From Falcatimonas sp. MSJ-15 (GTDB taxonomy: Bacteria > Bacillota > Clostridia > Lachnospirales > Lachnospiraceae), in NCBI RefSeq assembly GCF_018918265.1, contig NZ_JAHLQC010000003.1:124001-188000 (forward strand): a stretch of 64,000 nt of DNA, given 5' to 3'. The notes below the pieces were generated by a model. It was given only the letters and a program-made list of their open reading frames with translations, made no database searches and had not been told where the DNA came from. A program made the translations under genes and the position numbers. This document shows positions 30,035 to 37,880 of this stretch, one piece after another. Position 1 is the first letter of the stretch; every line of letters begins with the position of its first letter.

Positions 30035-31192
30035 ATGTTTAAAAAGAGATTAATGAGTTTTGCACTTGTAATGGTAATGGGATTATCATTAGTTGCATGT
30101 AATTCAAAAGATAAGAACACAACTGATGCTACAGATACAACAACTGTTGCAGCTGGAGAGGAGACAACAACAGCTCCTTTTAATAAGATTGATACTTCTA
30201 ATCTTGTATGGAGTGATTATGTAACTCTTGGTGAATACAAAGGCATTGAAGTTCAGGTTAAGAGTGTCGAAGTTACTGAGGATGATATTCAGGCTAAGGT
30301 TGATTCTCTTTTATCATATTATGCAACTTCAACTGATGTAACTGACAGAGCTGTTCAGGATGGCGATGTTGTTAATATTGATTATACAGGATATATTGAT
30401 GGAGTTGCTTTTGACGGTGGATCAGCTACAGGTGCTTCACTTACAATTGGTTCAGGTCAGTTTATTGATGGTTTTGAGACAGGTCTTATTGGTGCTAATA
30501 TTGGTGATGAAGTTAAGCTTAATTTAACTTTCCCTAATCCATATCTTAATAATCCTGATTATGCTGGTAAGGCAGTTCAGTTTGATGTAAAAGTTAATTC
30601 TATTCAGGTTAAAGAGACTCCAGAATTAACTGATGAATTTATTGCTAATAATACATCTTATAAAACTGTTGATGAGTATAAGGCTTCTGTAAAAGAGAGT
30701 CTTGAAGCTTCAAAAGCTGAAGATGTTAAGAGTGATAAGTTAAATAATGTATGGAATACTATTATTGATAACTGTACAGTTATATCATATCCTGAAGAAC
30801 TTGTAGCCCAGTATCAGACTGAGATGAATGATTATTATGAGCAGATTGCAACTAATTATTATGGAAAGACTCTTGAAGAATATATAACAGGTAATGGTTC
30901 AACTATGGATGACTTTAACAAGAAGACTCTTGAATATGGACAGACTTCTGCTATATCTGAGATGATTGCAAGAGGTATTGCTGAGAAGGAATCAATTACA
31001 GTTTCTGATGATGAAGTTAAGGAATATGCACAGTCTCTTATTGATGATGGCACAGTTACAGGATTTGATGATGTAGATGCTGTAATCGAATATTATAGCC
31101 AGAATTATTTAAGATTAAGCTTAACATTCCAGAAAGTTCTTGAATATGTAGAAGAACAGGCTGTTGAAAAAACTGCAACAGTTACAGAATAA
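30035..31192 (+). CDS. Lipoprotein with FKBP/trigger-factor-like peptidyl-prolyl isomerase domain
   Basis: 385 residues from ATG 30035 (AATGGAG upstream); the frame opens earlier at 29984 without support. Signal peptide MFKKRLMSFALVMVMGLSLVAC has the lipobox LVAC, with Cys at about 22. A Thr-rich linker precedes residues ~105-200, an FKBP domain (VVNIDYTGYIDGVAFDGG, GFETGLIGANIGDEVKL). Residues ~205-375 match the trigger-factor C-terminal chaperone region. It is an extracytoplasmic folding factor analogous in place to PrsA. Monocistronic. Confidence 0.87.
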   Translation: MFKKRLMSFALVMVMGLSLVACNSKDKNTTDATDTTTVAAGEETTTAPFNKIDTSNLVWSDYVTLGEYKGIEVQVKSVEVTEDDIQAKVDSLLSYYATSTDVTDRAVQDGDVVNIDYTGYIDGVAFDGGSATGASLTIGSGQFIDGFETGLIGANIGDEVKLNLTFPNPYLNNPDYAGKAVQFDVKVNSIQVKETPELTDEFIANNTSYKTVDEYKASVKESLEASKAEDVKSDKLNNVWNTIIDNCTVISYPEELVAQYQTEMNDYYEQIATNYYGKTLEEYITGNGSTMDDFNKKTLEYGQTSAISEMIARGIAEKESITVSDDEVKEYAQSLIDDGTVTGFDDVDAVIEYYSQNYLRLSLTFQKVLEYVEEQAVEKTATVTE

Positions 31193-31262
31193 AGAGTTAT
31201 AGATTATATTTTATAAGATTAATATAATGGATTAGTATATAGTGATTTTTTAAATATAACAT

Positions 31263-31361
31263 AGTAACCCTGATGGTGACAGATATGAAAGATTTTATAG
31301 AATCTCTTATATGGAGAATTTTAAAGATTTATTTATCATATCTGTTACCACTAGGGTTACT
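31263..31361. terminator. Long imperfect hairpin between convergent genes
   Basis: The ends AGTAACCCT / AGGGTTACT (31263-31271, 31353-31361) and GGTGACAGATATGA / TCATATCTGTTACC (31274-31287, 31336-31349) form a stem of roughly 25 pairs around a 48-base loop with inner pairing. It sits between a plus- and a minus-strand gene and is probably a bidirectional terminator. A small non-autonomous mobile element is possible. The rest of the gap to 31504 is AT-rich and featureless. Confidence 0.6.
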
Positions 31362-31504
31362 ATTATTTTATGTATCTTTTATTTTGGTTTTTAATTATAG
31401 AACATATATATCATACGATATCTTATTATATGGCTTTTAATTAAAAGTAAGTTATTATACTTAAGCAAAATTCTGATATTGTATGTTATTTATATTTTGA
31501 CAAT

Positions 31505-32059
31505 CTAATTTACGTTGTCTGGATTGTGTTCATCAATTGCATTATTTATGTTATTCTCTATCTTGTTTAACAATGTTATTAGTGTAGTTATCTCAGTTTC
31601 TGACAGATTGTTGATAAATATCTCATCGGTCATGTTGAATATCTCTATAACTTTGTCAGCGAGAGAGTTACCTTTTTCGGTAAGGCTTATAAGCCATGAA
31701 CGTCTGCACTGTGGGTTAGTGCTTCGTTTTAGAAGTCCCGACTGTTCTAGTTTATCAAGAGCTCTGGACATAGTTGTTACATCAAGTATACATATATCAG
31801 CAAGTTCTTTTTGAGTTACAGGTCTGTTAAGTGTTCTTAGCGTTTTAAGAATTCGTGGAAATCCTTGTCCGACTGTAAGCCCAAGTTCAATAAAATAAGG
31901 GCGTATGAACTTACGTCTTAGAAGCTCGATATTTAAAAAACGCATTCCAATGCTTAAATTAGTATTATCTTTTGCAGTATTAATATCATTTTGTACAGCT
32001 ATATCAATAGAACTTTCAATGTTATTATTCGTATTGGTTTTCTGATTATTAGTGTTCAT
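31505..32059 (-). CDS. MarR-family transcriptional regulator
   Basis: 184 residues. The first ~35 are Asn/Thr-rich low complexity, unusual for MarR. The winged helix follows: RPVTQKELADICILDVTTMSRALDKLEQSGLLKRSTNPQCRRSWLISLTEKG. It lies downstream of, and on the same strand as, two ABC exporter genes (127-base gap, own GGAGGAAT site). A perfect palindrome before the exporter operon (35857-35886) is its likely target. The ligand is unknown. Confidence 0.85.
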   Translation of the reverse strand: MNTNNQKTNTNNNIESSIDIAVQNDINTAKDNTNLSIGMRFLNIELLRRKFIRPYFIELGLTVGQGFPRILKTLRTLNRPVTQKELADICILDVTTMSRALDKLEQSGLLKRSTNPQCRRSWLISLTEKGNSLADKVIEIFNMTDEIFINNLSETEITTLITLLNKIENNINNAIDEHNPDNVN

Positions 32060-32186
32060 AACAATTCCTCCATGAGTATATTCAAATCTATTTAATCACT
32101 AATGTCAATGTTGTTGATTACTTAGGAATTCTACTATTTATATATCAGGGCTAATAGTGGAAAATGGAATCTGCAACTTGCATTAT

Positions 32187-34064
32187 TTATTCCAGTTCGA
32201 ATTGTCCTGTATAAAGTCTGTAATAGCGTCCTTTTTGTGCAAGAAGTTCTTCGTGCTCTCCTCGTTCTATTACTTCGCCTTTTTCTAGTACCATTATAGC
32301 ATTAGAACCACGAACTGTTGAGAGTCTGTGTGCAATTACAAATACAGTTCTGCCTTGCATTATAGCATCCATGCCTTTTTCAATAAGTCGTTCGGTTCTT
32401 GTATCTATTGAACTTGTAGCTTCATCAAGGATTAGAACAGGTGGTTTGGCAACTGCCGCTCTTGCTATAGCGAGAAGTTGTCGTTGTCCCTGAGAGAGAT
32501 TATTTCCATCTGCATATAACATTGTATCATATCCATTTGGAAGACGCTCTATGAAGGAGTCTGCTCCTGCGATTATAGCAGCTTCATGTATCTCTTCATC
32601 TGTGGCAGAAGGATTGCCATATCGTATATTCTCTGTTATTGTTCCGGTGAATAGATGTGTATCTTGAATTACCATTGCAAGGGAACGTCTTAAATCATCT
32701 TTTTTAATGTCTTTAATGTCTATGCCGTCATAGGTAATGCTTCCTGACTGTATCTCATAGAAACGGTTTATAAGGTTGACGATTGTTGTCTTACCTGCAC
32801 CTGTTGAGCCTACAAAAGCGATTTTTTGTCCTGGTTTGGCATAGAGTGAGATGTGATTAAGGATAGTCTTGTGAGGAACGTATCCGAATACAACATCGTT
32901 AAAACGAACATCACCTTTTAGTTCTACATATCTGTATGAGCTTGTTGATGGAGAAGACTTTGATGATTCTGCAATTTTCCATGCGAATATACCTGTTCTT
33001 TTGTCACATTCTATTATCTCACCATTAGAGTTTTTTACTATGTTACAAAGTGTCACATTACCGTTGTCAATTTCAACTTCTTCATCCATAAGTTCAAATA
33101 TTCGCTCTGCACCAGATAATGCTGAGAGAAGAAAATTAACCTGATTAGTAAATTGGTTAAGTGGCATTGCACTTTGTCTTACATATACAAGATAGGCAGA
33201 CAGGCTTCCAAGGTCGAGTAATCCGTTAATAGCCAGAAATCCACCAACACATGCAGATACAGCATAGTTAAAATATGAAAGACTTACGACTGTTGGAACC
33301 ATCATTCCAGAGAATGTGAGTGCATTAGTTGATTCTATACGAAGTCTTTCATTCATCTCACAGAATTTTTTAAAGTTATAGGATTCATGATTGAAGACTT
33401 TTTCAACTTTCTGTCCAGCCATCATCTCTTGTATGAAACCGTTTAATTGTCCAAGTTCTTTTTGCTGTTTTGAAAAATATTTTTTGCTGTGTTTACCATT
33501 GAATTTTATAAGAAATCCCATAATTATGAGAAATATAACTACTATCATTGACAGTCTTAGGCTTAGCACCATCATCATAATTATTGTTCCGAGCAATGTT
33601 ATAAAACTTTGTATAATCATAGCAAAGCTGTTGTTCATAGCTTCTTGAAGTGTGTCTACATCATTAGTAAAACGACTCATGAGTTCTCCATGTGTATGCG
33701 AATCGAAGTATTTTAGAGGGAGTTTCTGTACATGGGCAAACAAGTCATTTCGTATGTCTTCAATTACTTTTTGTGATGTCTTAATCATAAGACGATTGTA
33801 AAAAAGTGTTGAGAGAGCACCACACAGATACATTATTCCCATCTTTATTACAGCGTTTGTGAGTCCTTGAAGATCACCCGGAAGAATGAAGTGATTAATT
33901 ACAGGTTTTAATAGGTATGTTCCTGCAAGGCTTGCACTTGCACTTATTAGTACAAGTATGGCAACGATGACAAATGACCATTTGTGCATGCCAAGGTATG
34001 ATAGTAGGTGTTTAAATGTTTTTTTAGTATCTTTAGGTCTTTTATATCCAACATATTTTGCCAT
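32187..34064 (-). CDS. ABC exporter subunit with consensus ATPase site
   Basis: 625 residues: six membrane helices in residues ~30-320, then an ATPase with Walker A GSTGAGKTT near 418, signature LSQGQ near 524, and Walker B LILDEATSSID near 547 with the catalytic Glu. About 40 extra residues (VKNSNGEIIECDKRTG onward) sit between the membrane and nucleotide domains. Its start codon shares one base with the stop of the partner gene. The pair forms a heterodimeric exporter of the multidrug/lipid type; substrate unknown. Confidence 0.88.
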   Translation of the reverse strand: MAKYVGYKRPKDTKKTFKHLLSYLGMHKWSFVIVAILVLISASASLAGTYLLKPVINHFILPGDLQGLTNAVIKMGIMYLCGALSTLFYNRLMIKTSQKVIEDIRNDLFAHVQKLPLKYFDSHTHGELMSRFTNDVDTLQEAMNNSFAMIIQSFITLLGTIIMMMVLSLRLSMIVVIFLIIMGFLIKFNGKHSKKYFSKQQKELGQLNGFIQEMMAGQKVEKVFNHESYNFKKFCEMNERLRIESTNALTFSGMMVPTVVSLSYFNYAVSACVGGFLAINGLLDLGSLSAYLVYVRQSAMPLNQFTNQVNFLLSALSGAERIFELMDEEVEIDNGNVTLCNIVKNSNGEIIECDKRTGIFAWKIAESSKSSPSTSSYRYVELKGDVRFNDVVFGYVPHKTILNHISLYAKPGQKIAFVGSTGAGKTTIVNLINRFYEIQSGSITYDGIDIKDIKKDDLRRSLAMVIQDTHLFTGTITENIRYGNPSATDEEIHEAAIIAGADSFIERLPNGYDTMLYADGNNLSQGQRQLLAIARAAVAKPPVLILDEATSSIDTRTERLIEKGMDAIMQGRTVFVIAHRLSTVRGSNAIMVLEKGEVIERGEHEELLAQKGRYYRLYTGQFELE

Positions 34065-35791
34065 TATAGATCAGCTCCTTCCTTCTGTGATTCATATATT
34101 TCCTGATATATGCGATTATTTTTCATAAGTTCTTCATGAGTACCTATTCCGTTAATGTAACCTTTGTCAATAATTATAATCTGATCGGCATGACGTACTG
34201 ATGATATTCTTTGCGCTATTATGATCTTAGTCATATCCGGAAGTTCGGTTGCAAGTCCTTCTCTAATCTTAGCTTCTGTGGCGGTATCAACGGCACTTGT
34301 TGAATCGTCAAGTATCAGGACTTTTGGCTTCTTTAATATGGCTCTTGCGATACATATACGCTGTTTTTGCCCACCGGACACATTCACACCTTCCTGCCCC
34401 ATCTCGGTATCATAACCACTAGCAAGTCGGTCTGCGAATTCGTCTACACATGCTATATGGCAGGCTTTTTTAATCTCCTCCATTGTAGCATTTTCATCGC
34501 CCCATTTTAGATTATCTGTCATTGAGCCTGAGAAAAGAGTATTTTTTTGAAGTACAACTGCTATTGAATCACGAAGATGACGTACAGAGTAGTCTTTAAT
34601 ATCTCTGCCATCGATTAATATATTGCCCTTGGTTGCGTCATATAATCTTGGGATAAGTTGTACAAGTGTGGTCTTTGCAGCACCGGTTTGACCGATGATA
34701 CCGATTGTCTGTCCGGGTTCAATATGGAATGATACGTCTGAGAAAACGTATTCTTTAGCATTTTTGTTATATTTGAACCATACATGATTGAATTCAATCT
34801 CGCCTTTTTCTACAGTTAAGAGAGAATTACTATTATCTCTTATATCAATCTCTTCATCAAGAATCTCTATGATTCGTGCTGCAGATGATAATGAACGTGT
34901 CATCTGCAGGAAGACACCTGACATCATCATAAGTGAGTTTAAGATAAGAAGTACATAACTTAGAAAACTTGTAAGCTGCCCTATCATAAGCTCTCCGTTT
35001 TTAACAAGCCTGCCGCCTATAAGTAAAAGTGAAAGTATAGTTCCATACATGACAAATTGCATTGAAGGCATATTTAAAACAGCTGTTTTGAATGCTTTTT
35101 CTGACTCATTTTTTAAGTTTGAGTTAACATCTTTGAATTTGTCTATCTCATAATCGCCACGGACATAGGATTTGACTACACGAATAGCGGTAAGATTTTC
35201 TTGAACAGTTCTATTTACAAGATCTATGGCATATTGCATCTTAGAGTACAGAGGTCGTATTGTAATTATGATTGCAATAAGCATAATTGCAAGTATTGGA
35301 AGAGCAACTAAGAATACAATTGCAAGTGTGCTATTAATCTGAAAAGCAAACGTGGTTGCGACTATCAGCATGATGGGGCTTCTTCCAAATGGACGCATTC
35401 CGGTTGATACAGCATTCTGAATGTTAGTTACATCACTAGTAAGTCTGGTGACAAGTGATGACACTCTGAAATGGTCTATATTGGAAAAAGAAAATGTTTG
35501 TAATTTTTCATATTCTGCCTTACGTATATTAGCACCAAGCCCTTGACCGGCAAGTGCTGAAAATCTTGAACTTAAACCTCCAAGTATAAGTGCAATTATA
35601 GCACAGATTCCCATCTGTATACCTTTTTGATATATGTAAGAAGTATTAGCATTAGCAACGCCGACATCTATGAGATCTGCCATTATTCTTGGCACAAGAA
35701 GTTCAAGAGTTGCTTCAACTGCGATACATATAAGTGCAAGGTAAGCGTATTTTTTATATTCTTTCATATAAGAGAATATTCGTCTTAACAA
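34064..35791 (-). CDS. ABC exporter subunit with degenerate ATPase site
   Basis: 575 residues: exporter membrane domain to about 320, then an ATPase whose Walker A reads GQTGAAKTT (Ala for the usual Gly before Lys). Walker B LILDDSTSAVD has Asp in place of the catalytic Glu; the signature VSGGQKQR is intact. One degenerate and one consensus site is the rule in heterodimeric exporters such as BmrCD or TmrAB, which supports pairing with the downstream subunit. First gene of the minus-strand operon. Confidence 0.88.
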   Translation of the reverse strand: MLRRIFSYMKEYKKYAYLALICIAVEATLELLVPRIMADLIDVGVANANTSYIYQKGIQMGICAIIALILGGLSSRFSALAGQGLGANIRKAEYEKLQTFSFSNIDHFRVSSLVTRLTSDVTNIQNAVSTGMRPFGRSPIMLIVATTFAFQINSTLAIVFLVALPILAIMLIAIIITIRPLYSKMQYAIDLVNRTVQENLTAIRVVKSYVRGDYEIDKFKDVNSNLKNESEKAFKTAVLNMPSMQFVMYGTILSLLLIGGRLVKNGELMIGQLTSFLSYVLLILNSLMMMSGVFLQMTRSLSSAARIIEILDEEIDIRDNSNSLLTVEKGEIEFNHVWFKYNKNAKEYVFSDVSFHIEPGQTIGIIGQTGAAKTTLVQLIPRLYDATKGNILIDGRDIKDYSVRHLRDSIAVVLQKNTLFSGSMTDNLKWGDENATMEEIKKACHIACVDEFADRLASGYDTEMGQEGVNVSGGQKQRICIARAILKKPKVLILDDSTSAVDTATEAKIREGLATELPDMTKIIIAQRISSVRHADQIIIIDKGYINGIGTHEELMKNNRIYQEIYESQKEGADL

Positions 35792-35833
35792 TTAGATACA
35801 CGTCCTTTCCTATAATTATTATTGTAACATCAT

Positions 35834-35886
35834 ATTAAATTGGATATTGATTGCATATACAATAGTTGCATATACAACTATTGTAT
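35834..35886 (-). promoter_or_regulatory. Promoter with MarR-type palindromic operator for the ABC exporter operon
   Basis: A perfect 12-bp inverted repeat ATACAATAGTTG / CAACTATTGTAT with a 6-base centre spans 35857-35886. On the minus strand its edge supplies a -35 TTGTAT (35862-35857), 17 bases before TTTAAT (35839-35834). Binding of the MarR protein here would block transcription. Confidence 0.7.
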
Positions 35887-35932
35887 TTATATTCTAGTAC
35901 GAAATTCACGATTGTCAAGATTAAAAAGTATA

Positions 35933-36148
35933 CATTTAAAAATCTCTGAAAAACATACATTTGCTACGTCCGGATTAATATGTATCAAAAGAAAACAATG
36001 TGGTAATCGTCGGCACTTAGTGCGTTGGAAGGCAACGCCTTACAACAAACTTAGTACCGTTACGATGTACACTTAGCGAGAGCGTGTTTTTGTTGATACA
36101 TATTAATTCGGACGTAGTTCATAGACTTCCTTGTGAGATTTTTAAATG
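35933..36148 (+). repeat. 216-bp palindromic structured repeat, copy 1
   Basis: Ends are a perfect 14-bp inverted repeat, CATTTAAAAATCTC / GAGATTTTTAAATG. Long arms (CTACGTCCGGATTAATATG / CATATTAATTCGGACGTAG) close a core with a variable hairpin (AAGGC-AAC-GCCTT), ATCGT/ACGAT pairing, three ACTTAG motifs and a GC-GAGA-GC tetraloop. Sense strand assigned by the GNRA loop. Confidence 0.85.
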
Positions 36149-36204
36149 GATTACTGGCTTATGGTATACGATTATGCTGAATATTATTGTCATGGCAGCC
36201 TTGC

Positions 36205-36260
36205 TTTGTAAAAAAAATTTTTACAAAAATGATTGAGATTTATAAAAAATGATATATACT
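36205..36260 (+). promoter_or_regulatory. Promoter and palindromic operator of the XRE-ImmA pair
   Basis: TTGAGA at 36233-36238, 16-base spacer, TATACT at 36255-36260. Just upstream an A/T palindrome TTTGTAAAAA / TTTTTACAAA (36205-36227) is a plausible repressor site for the XRE protein. Confidence 0.6.
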
Positions 36261-36279
36261 ATAAATAGAGGTGATATAT

Positions 36280-36651
36280 ATGGAATTAAATGAAGTATTT
36301 GAATATAGAAAATTGTTTGGTGAGAAATTGAAATTGTATTTAAAGAAAGACGGATATACAAAAATATCATTTGCTAAAAAAGCAGACATTTCACGTCCGA
36401 CACTTGATAGAATTTTAAAAGGTGAATTAGATAGTAAAAGTACATTTGATAAGCATGTGCAAAAAATATTCGAGGTCTTGAGAGTAAACGTGGATGAAGT
36501 AATGAACTGGAATCAAAAAGATGAAGATACAAATGTGATAGATGCAGTATATTCTATGAATGAACCAAAAGATTATATAATGTCAGATGAAGGAAAAAAG
36601 GAATTGCAATTACTAAAGGATATTTTGGACATTTGTGCGATTTATTATTAG
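36280..36651 (+). CDS. XRE-family transcriptional regulator
   Basis: 123 residues from ATG 36280, after AGAGGTGAT; a frame from 36271 overlaps that site. A helix-turn-helix is seen at ~25-65 (YTKISFAKKADISRPTLDRILKGELDS). The C-terminal half is acidic. Followed after 43 bases by an ImmA/IrrE-type peptidase, the layout of ImmR-ImmA switches of integrative elements, in which the peptidase destroys the repressor. Enclosed by two copies of the 216-bp repeat. Confidence 0.8.
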   Translation: MELNEVFEYRKLFGEKLKLYLKKDGYTKISFAKKADISRPTLDRILKGELDSKSTFDKHVQKIFEVLRVNVDEVMNWNQKDEDTNVIDAVYSMNEPKDYIMSDEGKKELQLLKDILDICAIYY

Positions 36652-36694
36652 AATTCTAAGATAATATAATGATTGAGTATAGGAGAAAGGTATT

Positions 36695-37489
36695 ATGAGC
36701 GAAAAGATAACAGCAGATAATCTTGATGAAGTGGTTAAAAAGAATGCAGCGATAAGGGCGGAAACGGAAAATTTGGTGTTACAAATAAAAACAAAGTGTA
36801 ATAAATTATCTGTTCAATCAACTGCTTTATTAGCAATACAGATGTTGAGAGAAAATGGATTGATAATGATGCCGGTCGATAATCCTTATTTTGGAGGTGC
36901 AATATATGTAAAAGATGGAAAAAAAATTCCTTTTATTAACACAGCACAACCGAGAGCAAATCAGTATTTTACTGCATGGCATGAAATATATCATCTTATA
37001 TTCGATAAAATATCATTTGATCATGTTATAAATGTTGATGCATATATGGAGGAGCGAAAAGCTGAAAATTTTGCGTCTCAGATGTTACTTGGAAATCTGC
37101 TCCCTTATTATCTTGAACTTCCTAAAGAGATGGAATTCATATCTAAGGTTTGTTGTTGCATGGATGTATTTCAGGCACCATATAAAGCTATTATGATTAG
37201 CCTTTATGAAACAGCAGTTCAAAGTTCAAATGAAATATTAAAATCAAATATAAAAGCTAATTTTGATAATAGCTTGAAAAACATTTCAATACTGTTTGAA
37301 AAAAATGGATTAGACTCAAACCTGGTATTACCATCTAATGTAATAAATTTAGGAATGATAGAGATGAAAGTAAGAGAAGCGATATGCGAAGAAGATGAAA
37401 TAAAATATCATAGAGATAATTTGAGATCACTTGAAAAAATAAAAGAAGAAATATATAAAATCAGTAATAAAAAATCTATACATCTATAG
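36695..37489 (+). CDS. ImmA/IrrE-family metallo-endopeptidase
   Basis: 264 residues. The zinc motif HEIYH lies at 96-100 in AWHEIYHLIF; the third ligand is likely Glu in ERKAENFASQMLL at about 124-131. The ~130-residue C-terminal extension has KVCCCMDVF and helices and is not recognised. By analogy with ICEBs1 ImmA it would cleave the adjacent XRE repressor. RBS AGGAGAAAGG. A second, fused version of the same domain pair is HigA at 2046. Confidence 0.8.
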   Translation: MSEKITADNLDEVVKKNAAIRAETENLVLQIKTKCNKLSVQSTALLAIQMLRENGLIMMPVDNPYFGGAIYVKDGKKIPFINTAQPRANQYFTAWHEIYHLIFDKISFDHVINVDAYMEERKAENFASQMLLGNLLPYYLELPKEMEFISKVCCCMDVFQAPYKAIMISLYETAVQSSNEILKSNIKANFDNSLKNISILFEKNGLDSNLVLPSNVINLGMIEMKVREAICEEDEIKYHRDNLRSLEKIKEEIYKISNKKSIHL

Positions 37490-37563
37490 AAGTCAAGCAC
37501 TTGTAATATATAAGAATAACAATAATAACATTCAGAATAATCGTATACCCAAAGCCAGTAATC

Positions 37564-37779
37564 CATTTAAAAATCTCTGAAAAACATACATTTGCTACGT
37601 CCGGATTAATATGTATCAAAAGAAAACAATGTGGTAATCGTCGGCACTTAGTGCGTTGGAAGGCAACGCCTTACAACAAACTTAGTACCGTTACGATGGA
37701 CACTTAGCGGGAGCGTGTTTTTGTTGATACATATTAATCCGGACGTAGTTCATAGACTTCCTTGTGAGATTTTTAAATG
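37564..37779 (+). repeat. 216-bp palindromic structured repeat, copy 2
   Basis: Same length, ends and orientation as copy 1 and differing at only a few bases. One difference is in the tetraloop (GGGA instead of GAGA, still GNRA) and another in the right arm (AATCCGGAC for AATTCGGAC), which restores pairing with CCGGATT in the left arm. Confidence 0.85.
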
Positions 37780-37815
37780 TATACTTTTCATGTATATATT
37801 TCCAAAAATAAATGC

Positions 37816-37844
37816 TTGATTTCTTGAACAAATGTTTGTATAAT
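37816..37844 (+). promoter_or_regulatory. Promoter of the radical SAM gene
   Basis: TTGATT at 37816-37821, 17-base spacer, TATAAT at 37839-37844. The predicted transcript start (about 37851) falls on an in-frame ATG, which rules out starts further upstream. Confidence 0.7.
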
Positions 37845-37880
37845 GAAAGTATGTTCGAGATAGATAATGGTTATACAACT

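Larger units (their letters stand above)
35924..37788. mobile_element. Putative 1.9-kb cassette: XRE-ImmA pair bracketed by inverted flanks and 216-bp repeat units
   Basis: Outer ends AAAAGTATA (35924-35932) and TATACTTTT (37780-37788) are inverted. Inner flanks 36149-36190 and 37521-37563 are inverted copies (about 90% over 40 bases, starting GATTACTGGCTT). The two 216-bp units between these flanks are, however, in direct orientation. No transposase is encoded, so any mobility would be supplied in trans. This is inferred from repeat layout only. Confidence 0.5.

Noticed and set aside
34064-35791. Pseudogene call for the ABC subunit with degenerate Walker motifs
   Set aside because: The frame is intact and one degenerate site is normal in heterodimeric exporters.
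35840-36076. 78-residue ORF across the operator and repeat copy 1
   Set aside because: No ribosome binding site; it runs through the palindrome and the structured repeat, so it is a chance frame.
35933-37779. Insertion sequence
   Set aside because: No transposase or recombinase gene between or within the repeat units; listed only as a putative cassette.
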